Below, piece by piece: positions 17,572-25,810 of a DNA stretch of 64,000 bases. A model generated the notes under the pieces. The model was not told the origin of the DNA, ran no database searches, and was given only the letters and a program-made list of their open reading frames with translations. The DNA lies in NCBI RefSeq assembly GCF_002846555.1, contig NZ_PJMS01000001.1, positions 4,154,001 to 4,218,000 of the forward strand, written 5' to 3'. A program made the position numbers and the translations under genes. How positions within the stretch are numbered: the stretch's first letter is position 1; every line of letters begins with the position of its first letter. The stretch is from Aquimarina sp. MAR_2010_214. Lineage in GTDB: Bacteria > Bacteroidota > Bacteroidia > Flavobacteriales > Flavobacteriaceae.

Positions 17572-17682
17572 CTATTCTCTTTCTGGCTTAAGATACTACG
17601 GTTTTTTACTCAAAGTTTTAATATTTCATATTCAAAACCAGATATGATATCAATTCAATAGCGTTACTTTATTCTTTTTTAT

Positions 17683-17715
17683 TTGAATTTATCTCAATTA
17701 TTCCTTTTACTTTGC
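17683..17715 (+). promoter_or_regulatory. Candidate promoter of glycosyltransferase gene
   Basis: TTTG (17683-17686) and TTACTTTG (about 17708-17715) fit the Bacteroidetes pattern with one mismatch. The GTG start is only 5 nt after the -7 box, so a leaderless mRNA is possible. Confidence 0.3.
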
Positions 17716-17719
17716 AGAT

Positions 17720-18712
17720 GTGAATATCGCAGTCGTCATATTAAATTGGAATGGAAGATCATTATTAGAGCAATTTTTACCTTCGGTGATCAAAAACTCT
17801 AGAGAAGCTATTGTTTATCTTGCCGATAATGCTTCTACAGACGACTCTATTGCTTATGTAACAACTAATTTCCCTGAAGTTAGAATTATACGAAACAAAG
17901 TAAATGGTGGTTATGCAAAAGGATACAATGATGCATTATCAAAAATTGATGCCGATATTTTTTGTCTTCTAAATAGTGATGTTGAAGTCACTAAAGATTG
18001 GTTAGTTCCAATTCTCAAAACATTTGAGACCAATACAAATGTTGCTGCCATACAACCTAAAATCCTTGATTACAAAAAGAAAACTCATTTTGAATATGCT
18101 GGAGCTGCGGGAGGATACATCGACAAACTGGGATATCCGTATTGTCGAGGAAGAATATTTGACTCTCTCGAAGAAGATAATGGGCAATATGATGATGCTA
18201 CACCTATATTCTGGGCCAGCGGAGCCTGCTTATTTATAAGAAAACAAGTGTTTGAAGAGGTTGGGAAACTAGATGAAGATTTTTTTGCTCATCAGGAAGA
18301 GATTGATCTTTGCTGGCGTATCCACAGTAGTGGTTATACAATAATGTATGAAGGTTTATCAACAATTTATCATTTAGGAGGAGCAACTTTAAGTTCTATG
18401 AATCCCAGGAAAACATTTCTAAATTTTAGAAATGGTCTTTATCTGCTGATTAAAAATGTACCGGGGAATAGAGTGTTTTTTTTGATTTTCATAAGAATGA
18501 TCCTAGACGGTATTGCTGCAATCAGATTTATTACACAAGGAAAGTCCTCTCATTTTTTTGCCATTTTCAAGGCACACATTAGCTTTTATGCAAATTTCAA
18601 TACTTTTAATAAAAAACGTAAAAAACTTTCAAAAACGGGGAAATATTATTCGCTTTTTTCCGTTGTATGGCAGTATTTTATTTTGAACCGTAAACATTTT
18701 GATCAATTATAA
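17720..18712 (+). CDS. Family 2 glycosyltransferase
   Basis: The 330-aa enzyme starts at GTG 17720, directly before the typical VVILNWNGRSLLEQFLPSV. It continues with the GT2 motifs DNASTDDS, NGGYAKGYND, FCLLNSDVEVTKDW (metal/sugar-nucleotide site) and FFAHQEEIDLCWRI, the acceptor-side ED-like motif. It is a rhamnosyl/WbbL-type GT2 and likely adds a sugar to a cell-surface polysaccharide at the inner membrane. It is not in a polysaccharide cluster. Confidence 0.88.
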   Translation: MNIAVVILNWNGRSLLEQFLPSVIKNSREAIVYLADNASTDDSIAYVTTNFPEVRIIRNKVNGGYAKGYNDALSKIDADIFCLLNSDVEVTKDWLVPILKTFETNTNVAAIQPKILDYKKKTHFEYAGAAGGYIDKLGYPYCRGRIFDSLEEDNGQYDDATPIFWASGACLFIRKQVFEEVGKLDEDFFAHQEEIDLCWRIHSSGYTIMYEGLSTIYHLGGATLSSMNPRKTFLNFRNGLYLLIKNVPGNRVFFLIFIRMILDGIAAIRFITQGKSSHFFAIFKAHISFYANFNTFNKKRKKLSKTGKYYSLFSVVWQYFILNRKHFDQL

Positions 18713-18810
18713 GGTTATATAATAAATTATTGTTAATGACTTAGCATTACGTCACATTTTTAATAATTTTGAGTTATATAACCAGAATAAGACTAAAAAC
18801 AAATTTTCTA

Positions 18811-19671
18811 ATGAAAAAAGCAATGATTATTGGGGCCTCTCTAGCAATTCTACTATCTTCCTGTGTTTCGCAGAAGAAGTTTTCAGAATTAGAAGCCAAA
18901 AACAAAGAAACTGAAGATCTATTAAATACAGCTACAGTTAAATTAAATAGCTGTCTAGAAGAAAAAGCAAGTTCATCTTCGCAACTTAAAGTTCTTCAAG
19001 ATCAAGTATCTAATCTTAAAAATCAGAATTCTGCTCTATTAAACAATGTAGGTAATTTAGCCACTCTTTCTACTAAGGAAGCAGAAAATCTAGAAAAATC
19101 TCTAGAAAGTATAAAAGAAAAAGATTTACAAATAAGAACAATGCAGGATGCTATTACCAAAAAGGATTCTGTAACCTTGGCACTTGTAACAAGTCTTAAG
19201 GGAGCTTTAGGAAATCTTGCCGATGAGGATATTGAGATTAATGTAGAAAAAGGAGTAGTATATGTTTCTATTTCTGATAAGTTACTTTTCAAGAGCGGTA
19301 GCTATAATGTTTCTGCAAGAGCTCGTGAAGTATTAGGTAAAGTAGCAAAAGTTGTTAATGATAAGCCAGATATCGAATTCTTAGTAGAAGGTCATACAGA
19401 TAATGTACCTATTAAAAACAAAGTACTTTTGGATAACTGGGATTTAAGTGTAAAACGTGCTACTTCTGTAGTAAGAGTATTACAAAATGATTTTAAAGTA
19501 GATCCTAAACGTATGACTGCGGCAGGAAGAAGTTATTATATACCAGTTACTGATAATAATTCTGCAGCAAACAAAGCAAAAAACAGACGTACAAGAATTG
19601 TTGTACTACCAAAACTTGATCAGTTTTATAACATGATTGAAGATGGTATGAAAAAAGCTTCAGGAAAATAG
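18811..19671 (+). CDS. OmpA-family lipoprotein
   Basis: From ATG 18811 the 286-aa protein has a lipoprotein signal (AILLSSCVSQ, lipobox LSSC). A coiled coil follows (residues about 30-130, heptad-like KNKETEDLLNTA...LKNQNSALLNN), then a C-terminal OmpA peptidoglycan-binding domain (DKLLFKSGSYNVSARAREVL, LVEGHTDNVPI, DLSVKRATSVVRVL, NRRTRIVVLPKL). It should tether the outer membrane to peptidoglycan. The longer open frame from 18769 would bury the lipobox signal, so I reject that start. Confidence 0.92.
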   Translation: MKKAMIIGASLAILLSSCVSQKKFSELEAKNKETEDLLNTATVKLNSCLEEKASSSSQLKVLQDQVSNLKNQNSALLNNVGNLATLSTKEAENLEKSLESIKEKDLQIRTMQDAITKKDSVTLALVTSLKGALGNLADEDIEINVEKGVVYVSISDKLLFKSGSYNVSARAREVLGKVAKVVNDKPDIEFLVEGHTDNVPIKNKVLLDNWDLSVKRATSVVRVLQNDFKVDPKRMTAAGRSYYIPVTDNNSAANKAKNRRTRIVVLPKLDQFYNMIEDGMKKASGK

Positions 19672-19696
19672 TAAAAGAATATTTTTCTATTCATAT

Positions 19697-19727
19697 AAAA
19701 AGGGAGATCATTCTGATCTCCCTTTTT
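19697..19727. terminator. Bidirectional terminator
   Basis: A perfect 14-bp stem (AAAAAGGGAGATCA and complement) with a TTC loop, A-rich on one side and T-rich on the other, between the converging OmpA and FAD-oxidoreductase genes. Confidence 0.9.
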
Positions 19728-19760
19728 TATATTTCGGCAAGTAAGTATTACATTCTTTCT

Positions 19761-20900
19761 TTAATCCAAAATGATACCCGTGCCATTCTGCCTGGGTAAA
19801 TTATGAGTTTCCCTTCCTTCTGATTGAAAAAATTTCTTCCAAAAAGAAGATTCCATCCACCTGGATTCTGCTCTGTACAACCCGTTTTTTACCATATAAT
19901 AACTATCAAAAATAGAAAATAATGTTTTAGAGTATGTCACAAATCCTTTCCGATCGCCTGTTAATATATAAGATTCAATAGCATCTGAAGCTTCTCTTAC
20001 CGTATAAATTGCATTGGCAATACCATGAGAAGAAAGAGGATCAAAAGATAAAGCTGCATCCCCTACCGCCAGCCAATTTTCTCCTGATAAATAGTTAGCT
20101 ATAGAAGAATTAGCATCTAACCCTACAATTTTCACTTCAGGCTGTTCTACCAGAAAATCTTTTAACAAAGTAGTTTTAGATAAAACCGATTGCCAATTCG
20201 AATAATCTCTCAATTTCAACTGAATAAGGTTGTCTTTATTCGTGAAAATTGATAAAACATTGGTTTTTTCATCTAAACCTGAAACAATACCCCAACCGTC
20301 TTCAAAAGATTCTACAAATATATCATATGTCAATTTTGAATGTTCAATTCTTGGTAAGTGACAGCTAAAAGATATAAGATTGTCATATAATCGAATAGGG
20401 ATCTTCAATTTATTAAGAATAGCACGATTTCTTCCTGTGGCATCTATAATCATCTTTCCTTTAATGATTACTTTTTGATGATCATTTTCTACTTCTACAA
20501 TAACTTCTTCTTTAGAAATTATCATATTCAACATCTTTTCATAACTCACCATATCCATATTGCATAGTTCTTCAAGATCGTCTACTAAAGTTTTCTTATT
20601 AATTTTTAACCCATTTTTATATGATAATTGAGAGAAAAAATCATTATTTAACACCCTTGTATTCCCCCACATTGAATGATAGCCATATGTTTTCCGAATT
20701 GTATTTTTTTCAAATATCTTTATCAGATCAAGAGCATGTAATAATGGCATTGAAGAAGGAGGTAATGTTTCTGCCAAAGCAAAGTGTTTCTTCTTACTCT
20801 TACGATCCAAAACCAGATGTTGTATTCCTTTTTTCTTCAAAAGAAATGACAATACTAATCCTGCAATACCTTTACCTACAATAATAACATCTGTGTTCAT
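19761..20900 (-). CDS. FAD-dependent oxidoreductase (LodB/GoxB or halogenase-like group)
   Basis: The 379-aa flavoprotein has the FAD Rossmann motif VGKGIAGLVLSFLL (residues about 7-20), ALAETLPPSSMPLL, IIDATGRNRAIL and the second FAD motif WLAVGDAALSFDPLSSHGIANA. This set fits the family of tryptophan halogenases, geranylgeranyl reductases and the LodB/GoxB flavoproteins that mature quinone cofactors. The lysine-containing WxWxIP halogenase motif is not seen, so halogenation is unlikely. No LodA-type partner is nearby, and the substrate is unknown. Confidence 0.75.
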   Translation of the reverse strand: MNTDVIIVGKGIAGLVLSFLLKKKGIQHLVLDRKSKKKHFALAETLPPSSMPLLHALDLIKIFEKNTIRKTYGYHSMWGNTRVLNNDFFSQLSYKNGLKINKKTLVDDLEELCNMDMVSYEKMLNMIISKEEVIVEVENDHQKVIIKGKMIIDATGRNRAILNKLKIPIRLYDNLISFSCHLPRIEHSKLTYDIFVESFEDGWGIVSGLDEKTNVLSIFTNKDNLIQLKLRDYSNWQSVLSKTTLLKDFLVEQPEVKIVGLDANSSIANYLSGENWLAVGDAALSFDPLSSHGIANAIYTVREASDAIESYILTGDRKGFVTYSKTLFSIFDSYYMVKNGLYRAESRWMESSFWKKFFQSEGRETHNLPRQNGTGIILD

Positions 20901-20997
20901 TACTTTTTATACGTTATAAGAAACAAATACCATTTCTGATAGTTCCCTAACACCATTTTTCGGTTTTAAGTTTTCTTAAAGTTACTAAAAATCCTAC

Positions 20998-21054
20998 TGC
21001 ATTATACACGTATTTATACGTGGTTTTATACTAAAATCAAGTATAAATAATGCA
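20998..21054. repeat. Three-way-junction inverted-repeat element
   Basis: An outer 8-bp pair (TGCATTAT at 20998-21005 with ATAATGCA at 21047-21054) encloses two inner hairpins: CACGTAT/ATACGTG (21007-21022, 2-nt loop) and TTTATACT/AGTATAAA (21025-21047, 7-nt loop). Together they would fold as a small cloverleaf. It lies in the 300-bp divergent gap between the FAD-oxidoreductase and OmpA/TSP3 genes. It has no T run, so it is not a terminator. Confidence 0.45.
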
Positions 21055-21140
21055 ATCCCAATCATAGGTTTTTACTAATCCTTCAATTATTACTTTACTT
21101 CTATTTATTATTTTAATGTAAGACATTTCTAAATAAAATT

Positions 21141-21170
21141 TTTGGAACAAAAAAAATACTGATATCTTTG
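21141..21170 (+). promoter_or_regulatory. Promoter of OmpA/TSP3 gene
   Basis: TTTG (21141-21144), 18 nt and TATCTTTG (21163-21170) are a near-perfect Bacteroidetes promoter, 33 nt before the ATG at 21204. Confidence 0.6.
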
Positions 21171-21203
21171 CCGCCAAATTTTTTGAACCAAATCTTAAAA
21201 AAA

Positions 21204-23297
21204 ATGAAAAAACTATTTACTACGGTACTACTCCTACTTTGTATGATAACCGTAAAATCTCAATCCTATATTGGATTTCTCACTGATAACTACAGTGGTG
21301 TTCATGGGGTAATCAGTAACCCTGCTAATATTGTGGACTCAAGATTTAAGACTGATGTAAACCTAATTGGTGCCAGTGCTTTTGCTGCAAATGATTATTA
21401 CGCCGTTAACTTTAGTGATATTTTTGATGATAATTATGATATTGAAGACGATGCAAAAACATTTCCAAAGGATAAAAATAGCGTAATAGGAAACGTTGAC
21501 ATTTTGGGACCTTCTTTTATGTTTAATATCAATGAAAAAAATGCTATTGCTTTATATAGCAGGGCAAGAGTTTTCTATAATGTTAGTGAAATCAATGGTA
21601 AAACTTTCGAAAGCCTTGAAGATGGCTTCGATCAGAGTACTGATTTTATTGTAAATGAAGGAGATTTATTTTTTAGTGCACATGCATGGGCAGAAATTGG
21701 TGCTTCCTATGGTCGTGTTATTATGAATAAAGATCAGCATTTTATCAAAGGAGGTATAACACTTAAATACCTACAAGGATTAGGAAATGCATATGCAAGC
21801 GGAACAAACGTATCAATAGATTATGATGCAGATGGTACAACTCTACCCGGAGGCATAACAACCGGAAGTGTAACAACTACTGGAGAAATGAATTATGGAT
21901 ATAGTGAAAACCTTGAAGATAATAATGATGAATTTGAAGTTGTTAATTCTGCAAAAGGTTTTGGAGCAGATCTTGGTTTTATATATGAATGGAGACCTGA
22001 CTACCAATCATACACTTCTACAGATAGTAAAGGGAATTCGTATACCCCAAAAGACATCAATAAGTATAAATTAAAATTTGGGTTATCGCTTACTGATTTA
22101 GGATCAATTAAATATGATGATGGTGTTGAAGAGAGGTATGACATCAACAATGTTCTTAATGAAGATGATTTTGAAAGTATTGATGATCTTGATGAGATAG
22201 AAAATTTTTATACTAGATCAAGCACTAAAGATATAGAAAAAGCTATTTTACCTACAGCTTTACACATTAATGCGGACTGGAATATCAATCAAAAATTCTA
22301 TGTGAATTTGAATTCTGATATTTCACTTACCTCAAAAAAGAAAGTTAACAGAAGTAGAGTTGCGAATATTGTATCCTTAACCCCTCGTTTCGAGAGTAAA
22401 TGGTTTAGCTTTTATTCTCCTTTAAGCGTAGTTCAATATGGTGGTTTTCAGTGGGGAGCTGGACTTAGAGCAGGACCTTTTTATGTTGGTTCTGGATCCA
22501 TATTAACTGCATTAATAGGAAGTGAAATGAAAGCAGCAGATGTATATGTAGGTCTTAAAGTGCCAATATATCAATCCAGACCAAAAGATAAAGATGGAGA
22601 TGGAGTATTAGATAAAGTTGATGAATGTCCAGAAGAAGCAGGACCAGAAGAGAATTATGGTTGCCCATGGCCCGATACTGACGGAGACACCGTATTGGAT
22701 AAAGATGACAAATGTCCTGAAGAAGCCGGAGAAGTAGAAAATAGTGGTTGCCCTTGGCCTGATACAGATGGAGATGGTTTGTTAGATAAAGATGATACTT
22801 GCCCCGAAACGGCAGGACCACAAGACAACCAAGGATGCCCTTGGCCTGATACAGACGGAGATAGCATTTTGGACAAAGATGATAATTGTCCTAACGTAGC
22901 AGGAACTGTTGCTAATAATGGTTGCCCTGAAGTTACTGCTGAGATCCAGAAAACACTTAATGCATATGCTAAGACTATTCTTTTTGATTTAGGAAAATCT
23001 TCTATCAAAAAAGAATCTAATCAAGCATTGAAAGATATCATTAATATCTTAAATGAATATCCTACCGCCAAATTCACAGTAGAAGGACATACAGATAGTG
23101 GAGGTAGTAACAAACTTAATCAAAGATTATCTGACTCCAGAGCTAATTCTGTAAAAAATTATCTGACAGATAATGGAGTGGATCAGTTTAGATTATCAGC
23201 AATAGGATACGGTGAAGATAGACCAATTGCTACCAACAAAACTAAAGCCGGAAGAGCTCAAAACCGTAGAGTTGAGATAAACTTAGTACAAGAATAA
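21204..23297 (+). CDS. DUF5723/TSP3/OmpA outer membrane protein
   Basis: The 697-aa protein has a signal peptide and a large beta-barrel-like N-terminal part of the DUF5723 type ([26 protein letters not shown]). Four calcium-binding thrombospondin type 3 repeats follow at residues about 455-580 (each DxDGDxxxDxxDxCP...[10 protein letters not shown]). A C-terminal OmpA domain ends it ([34 protein letters not shown]). Such proteins link the outer membrane to peptidoglycan and are abundant in flavobacteria. The ATG at 21204 starts the signal peptide; the upstream TTG lies inside the promoter. Confidence 0.9.
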   Translation: MKKLFTTVLLLLCMITVKSQSYIGFLTDNYSGVHGVISNPANIVDSRFKTDVNLIGASAFAANDYYAVNFSDIFDDNYDIEDDAKTFPKDKNSVIGNVDILGPSFMFNINEKNAIALYSRARVFYNVSEINGKTFESLEDGFDQSTDFIVNEGDLFFSAHAWAEIGASYGRVIMNKDQHFIKGGITLKYLQGLGNAYASGTNVSIDYDADGTTLPGGITTGSVTTTGEMNYGYSENLEDNNDEFEVVNSAKGFGADLGFIYEWRPDYQSYTSTDSKGNSYTPKDINKYKLKFGLSLTDLGSIKYDDGVEERYDINNVLNEDDFESIDDLDEIENFYTRSSTKDIEKAILPTALHINADWNINQKFYVNLNSDISLTSKKKVNRSRVANIVSLTPRFESKWFSFYSPLSVVQYGGFQWGAGLRAGPFYVGSGSILTALIGSEMKAADVYVGLKVPIYQSRPKDKDGDGVLDKVDECPEEAGPEENYGCPWPDTDGDTVLDKDDKCPEEAGEVENSGCPWPDTDGDGLLDKDDTCPETAGPQDNQGCPWPDTDGDSILDKDDNCPNVAGTVANNGCPEVTAEIQKTLNAYAKTILFDLGKSSIKKESNQALKDIINILNEYPTAKFTVEGHTDSGGSNKLNQRLSDSRANSVKNYLTDNGVDQFRLSAIGYGEDRPIATNKTKAGRAQNRRVEINLVQE

Positions 23298-23330
23298 GAT
23301 ATAAGTAAATTTTTAAACTCTTTTTTACTT

Positions 23331-23376
23331 AAAAACAAATAATCCTTGAGAAGTTTCTCAAGGATTATTTGTTTTT
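23331..23376. terminator. Very strong bidirectional terminator
   Basis: A perfect 22-bp inverted repeat (arm starts AAAAACAAATAATCCTTGAG) with a 2-nt centre and T run, following the OmpA/TSP3 gene and facing the converging AraC gene. Confidence 0.9.
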
Positions 23377-23417
23377 AAAATTGATTTTCTAATCGATATT
23401 ATTAATCAATACTTGAA

Positions 23418-24284
23418 TTACGAAGATATATTATTTAAAGAAATATAGGTTTTTGGAGTATACCCCGTAAACTTTTTAAAAGTGGTTGAAAAATATTGAG
23501 ACGAACTAAACCCTAAGTCAAAAGCGACCGTAGTAATACTATCTTTCTTCAATAAATCGATTTTTGACTGCTCGATTTTTAATCTATTTATATATTCTTT
23601 GGGAGGAATACCTTTGATGTTTTTGAACCAGAATTTAAAATAACCGACAGAAACATTACAAATATTTGCTAGTTCATCAACATAGATAATACGATGTAAA
23701 TTATTCAAAATATAAGTATCGATATCATTTAATCTTTTTAAAGGAAGGCTGCCTTGTTTTCTTTTTGAAAGAGTCAATACTTCTAATATGGTCTGAACAA
23801 TGAGTTGGTTTATAGTTATTTCGGATAGAATATTACTGCTTGTTTTTAGCTCATTTAAAAGTTTTTCAAGTATAAATTTGACTTGAAACGCTCCTTTAAA
23901 AGTTCGTTCTGAAGCCTTTTTTAACTCTCGAAAAAGATAGTTTGAATGACCCCTTGATAAATTACATAATCTATGTTGGTTATCAGAACAATTAATTTGC
24001 AACCAGAATAATTCTCCTTTATCTTCGGGATATTCGCCAGTACTATGCTCTTTGTTTGGAGGAATGATAAGAATGTCATTGCCATGCAATTGAAATAATT
24101 CTTCACCAATTACATAATGTTGCTCTCCTTTAATGCAAAAACATAGTTCTATAGTATTGCGATGTTCATGTATTGGTAATTGAGGTTGTGCTTTAGAATA
24201 TTTATAATATCCAAACTGTAAACACCCATTAATACCATAATCTGGTAAAAAATGTACTATACGTTCTTCTGAATTTGTATTCAT
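23418..24284 (-). CDS. AraC family transcriptional regulator
   Basis: The 288-aa regulator has an N-terminal cupin-like sensor (PIHEHRNTIELCFCIKGEQHYVIGEELFQLHGNDILIIPPNKEH). A C-terminal double HTH follows (YVDELANICNVSVGYFKFWFKNIKGIPPKEYINRLKIEQ, SITTVAFDLGFSSSQYFSTTFKKFTGYTPKTYI). ATG 24284 is used because the open frame beyond starts with TTG. It is divergent from the PhyH dioxygenase gene across 84 bp and is the likely regulator of that gene. Confidence 0.88.
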   Translation of the reverse strand: MNTNSEERIVHFLPDYGINGCLQFGYYKYSKAQPQLPIHEHRNTIELCFCIKGEQHYVIGEELFQLHGNDILIIPPNKEHSTGEYPEDKGELFWLQINCSDNQHRLCNLSRGHSNYLFRELKKASERTFKGAFQVKFILEKLLNELKTSSNILSEITINQLIVQTILEVLTLSKRKQGSLPLKRLNDIDTYILNNLHRIIYVDELANICNVSVGYFKFWFKNIKGIPPKEYINRLKIEQSKIDLLKKDSITTVAFDLGFSSSQYFSTTFKKFTGYTPKTYISLNNISS

Positions 24285-24368
24285 TTTGTATAAAAAAGTA
24301 AGGCAGTACAAATTTAGAAGATTTATAAAGATGTTTTATTCATCTTTGGATAAAAACAATACGATAAA

Positions 24369-25091
24369 ATGGACACTATAAAAAAAGAGTTTTTAACCAA
24401 CGGATACACCAAAATAGATCGGCTTTTTGATAGTACAGAAGCCGAAAAATTATTAGAGATCTACAACAGTGTATTGAATAACAAGGAAAAAACAACAAAT
24501 TTAAGAAGTGATTTAGCAGGGATGGATACTACCAGCAAGGCAATTGAACGGATTACTCAAATCATGAGACCAAGTTTGGTGGTGCCTAAAATACTAGGTC
24601 ATATCGCATATAAAAAGGCATTACATTATGCGAAAAAATTATTGGGAGATGATATGGAATTAGATTTTGATATGCTTATTAATAAAGCACCTCATACTAA
24701 CACTCCTACCCCATGGCACCAAGATGCTGCGTATTGGATAAATTTACCTGATAAGAGAGCTGTAAGTTGCTGGATAGCTTTAGATAATGTATATGAGAGT
24801 AATGGCTGTATGTGGTTTCTCCCTGTGCCAGATCAACAAATATTAAAACATAACAATTTACCTAATGGAGGAGCTTTATATTGTAACGTCGATACAACTC
24901 ATGCGATACCTGTTCCTTTACAAGTCGGCGGATGCACTTTTCATGATGGTTTCACGCTACATTATAGTAAAGGAAACACTACAGATAGCCAACGAAGAGC
25001 TTTAATCCTAAATTTTAGGTCAAAAGAAATGATAAAATTAGAAAGAAACCAGGGAATAGATCATACTGGGGTAAGAAAGCAACGTTCATAA
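24369..25091 (+). CDS. Phytanoyl-CoA dioxygenase (PhyH) family protein
   Basis: The 240-aa Fe(II)/2-oxoglutarate dioxygenase has the HxD iron motif at His117-Asp119 (PWHQDAAYW). The distal His is probably His198 (FTLHYSKGN) and a downstream Arg (SQRRALILNF) would bind 2-oxoglutarate. It hydroxylates an unknown small molecule. The divergent AraC gene suggests inducible use of a specific substrate. Length fits the family. Confidence 0.88.
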   Translation: MDTIKKEFLTNGYTKIDRLFDSTEAEKLLEIYNSVLNNKEKTTNLRSDLAGMDTTSKAIERITQIMRPSLVVPKILGHIAYKKALHYAKKLLGDDMELDFDMLINKAPHTNTPTPWHQDAAYWINLPDKRAVSCWIALDNVYESNGCMWFLPVPDQQILKHNNLPNGGALYCNVDTTHAIPVPLQVGGCTFHDGFTLHYSKGNTTDSQRRALILNFRSKEMIKLERNQGIDHTGVRKQRS

Positions 25092-25108
25092 AAAGCTTTT
25101 TATCTCGG

Positions 25109-25729
25109 CTAGATAATGTCGATACTCCCCTTACCTTCTCTTAGTAATATTGGTTCACCACTGGTTAGGTCAATTACAGTAGAAGGCATATTATCACCGT
25201 ATCCACCATCGATCACCATATCCACCAGGTTATCCCATTTTTCTAATATCAATTCTGGATCTGTGGTATACTCTATGACTTCATCTTCATCATAGATAGA
25301 AGTAGATACTATAGGATTACCCAGTTCTTCTACAATAGCTGTACAAATATTATTATCGGGGACACGAATACCAACGGTTTTCCTTTTTTTGAATACAGTT
25401 GGCAAATTATTACTACCTGGAAGAATAAAAGTATAAGGCCCAGGAAGTGATCTTTTCAACAATTTAAAAGTACTGTTATCAATTTGTCTTACATAGTCTG
25501 AAAGATTACTCAAATCTTTACAGATAAATGAAAAATTAGCTTTTGCTAGTTTTACACCTTTGATCTGTGCAATCCGTTCCAAAGCTCTATTATTTGTAAT
25601 ATCACACCCCAATCCATACACCGTATCTGTAGGATAAATAACTAAACCTCCGTTACGTAAACAATTAACTACTTGTTGTATTTCGCGTGGGTTTGGGTTT
25701 TCATTGTATAATTTTATGAACTCTGCCAT
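25109..25729 (-). CDS. L-threonylcarbamoyladenylate synthase (Sua5/YrdC/YwlC)
   Basis: The 206-aa enzyme makes threonylcarbamoyl-AMP for the t6A tRNA modification at position 37. It shows GGLVIYPTDTVYGLGCDI, the KxR-region RIAQIKGVKLAKANFSFIC, LKRSLPGPYTFIL, KKRKTVGIRVPDN and NPIVSTSIY, in the usual order. It lacks the C-terminal Sua5 domain, so it is the YrdC/YwlC-length form. ATG 25729 (MAEFIKLYNENPN) is preferred over 25759. Confidence 0.9.
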   Translation of the reverse strand: MAEFIKLYNENPNPREIQQVVNCLRNGGLVIYPTDTVYGLGCDITNNRALERIAQIKGVKLAKANFSFICKDLSNLSDYVRQIDNSTFKLLKRSLPGPYTFILPGSNNLPTVFKKRKTVGIRVPDNNICTAIVEELGNPIVSTSIYDEDEVIEYTTDPELILEKWDNLVDMVIDGGYGDNMPSTVIDLTSGEPILLREGKGSIDII

Positions 25730-25810
25730 ATAAAATGATTGTAAATAAAGATAATGCAAAATACATTATAATAAGTTAATCCTATGAAGGAATAAGCCCC
25801 CTATGTTATT

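Noticed and set aside
19761..20900. Flavin-dependent tryptophan halogenase
   Set aside because: The FAD motifs fit the superfamily, but the halogenase WxWxIP motif is not seen.
22555..23008. Two minus-strand frames opposite the TSP3 repeats
   Set aside because: Their repetitive composition simply mirrors the calcium-binding repeats on the plus strand.
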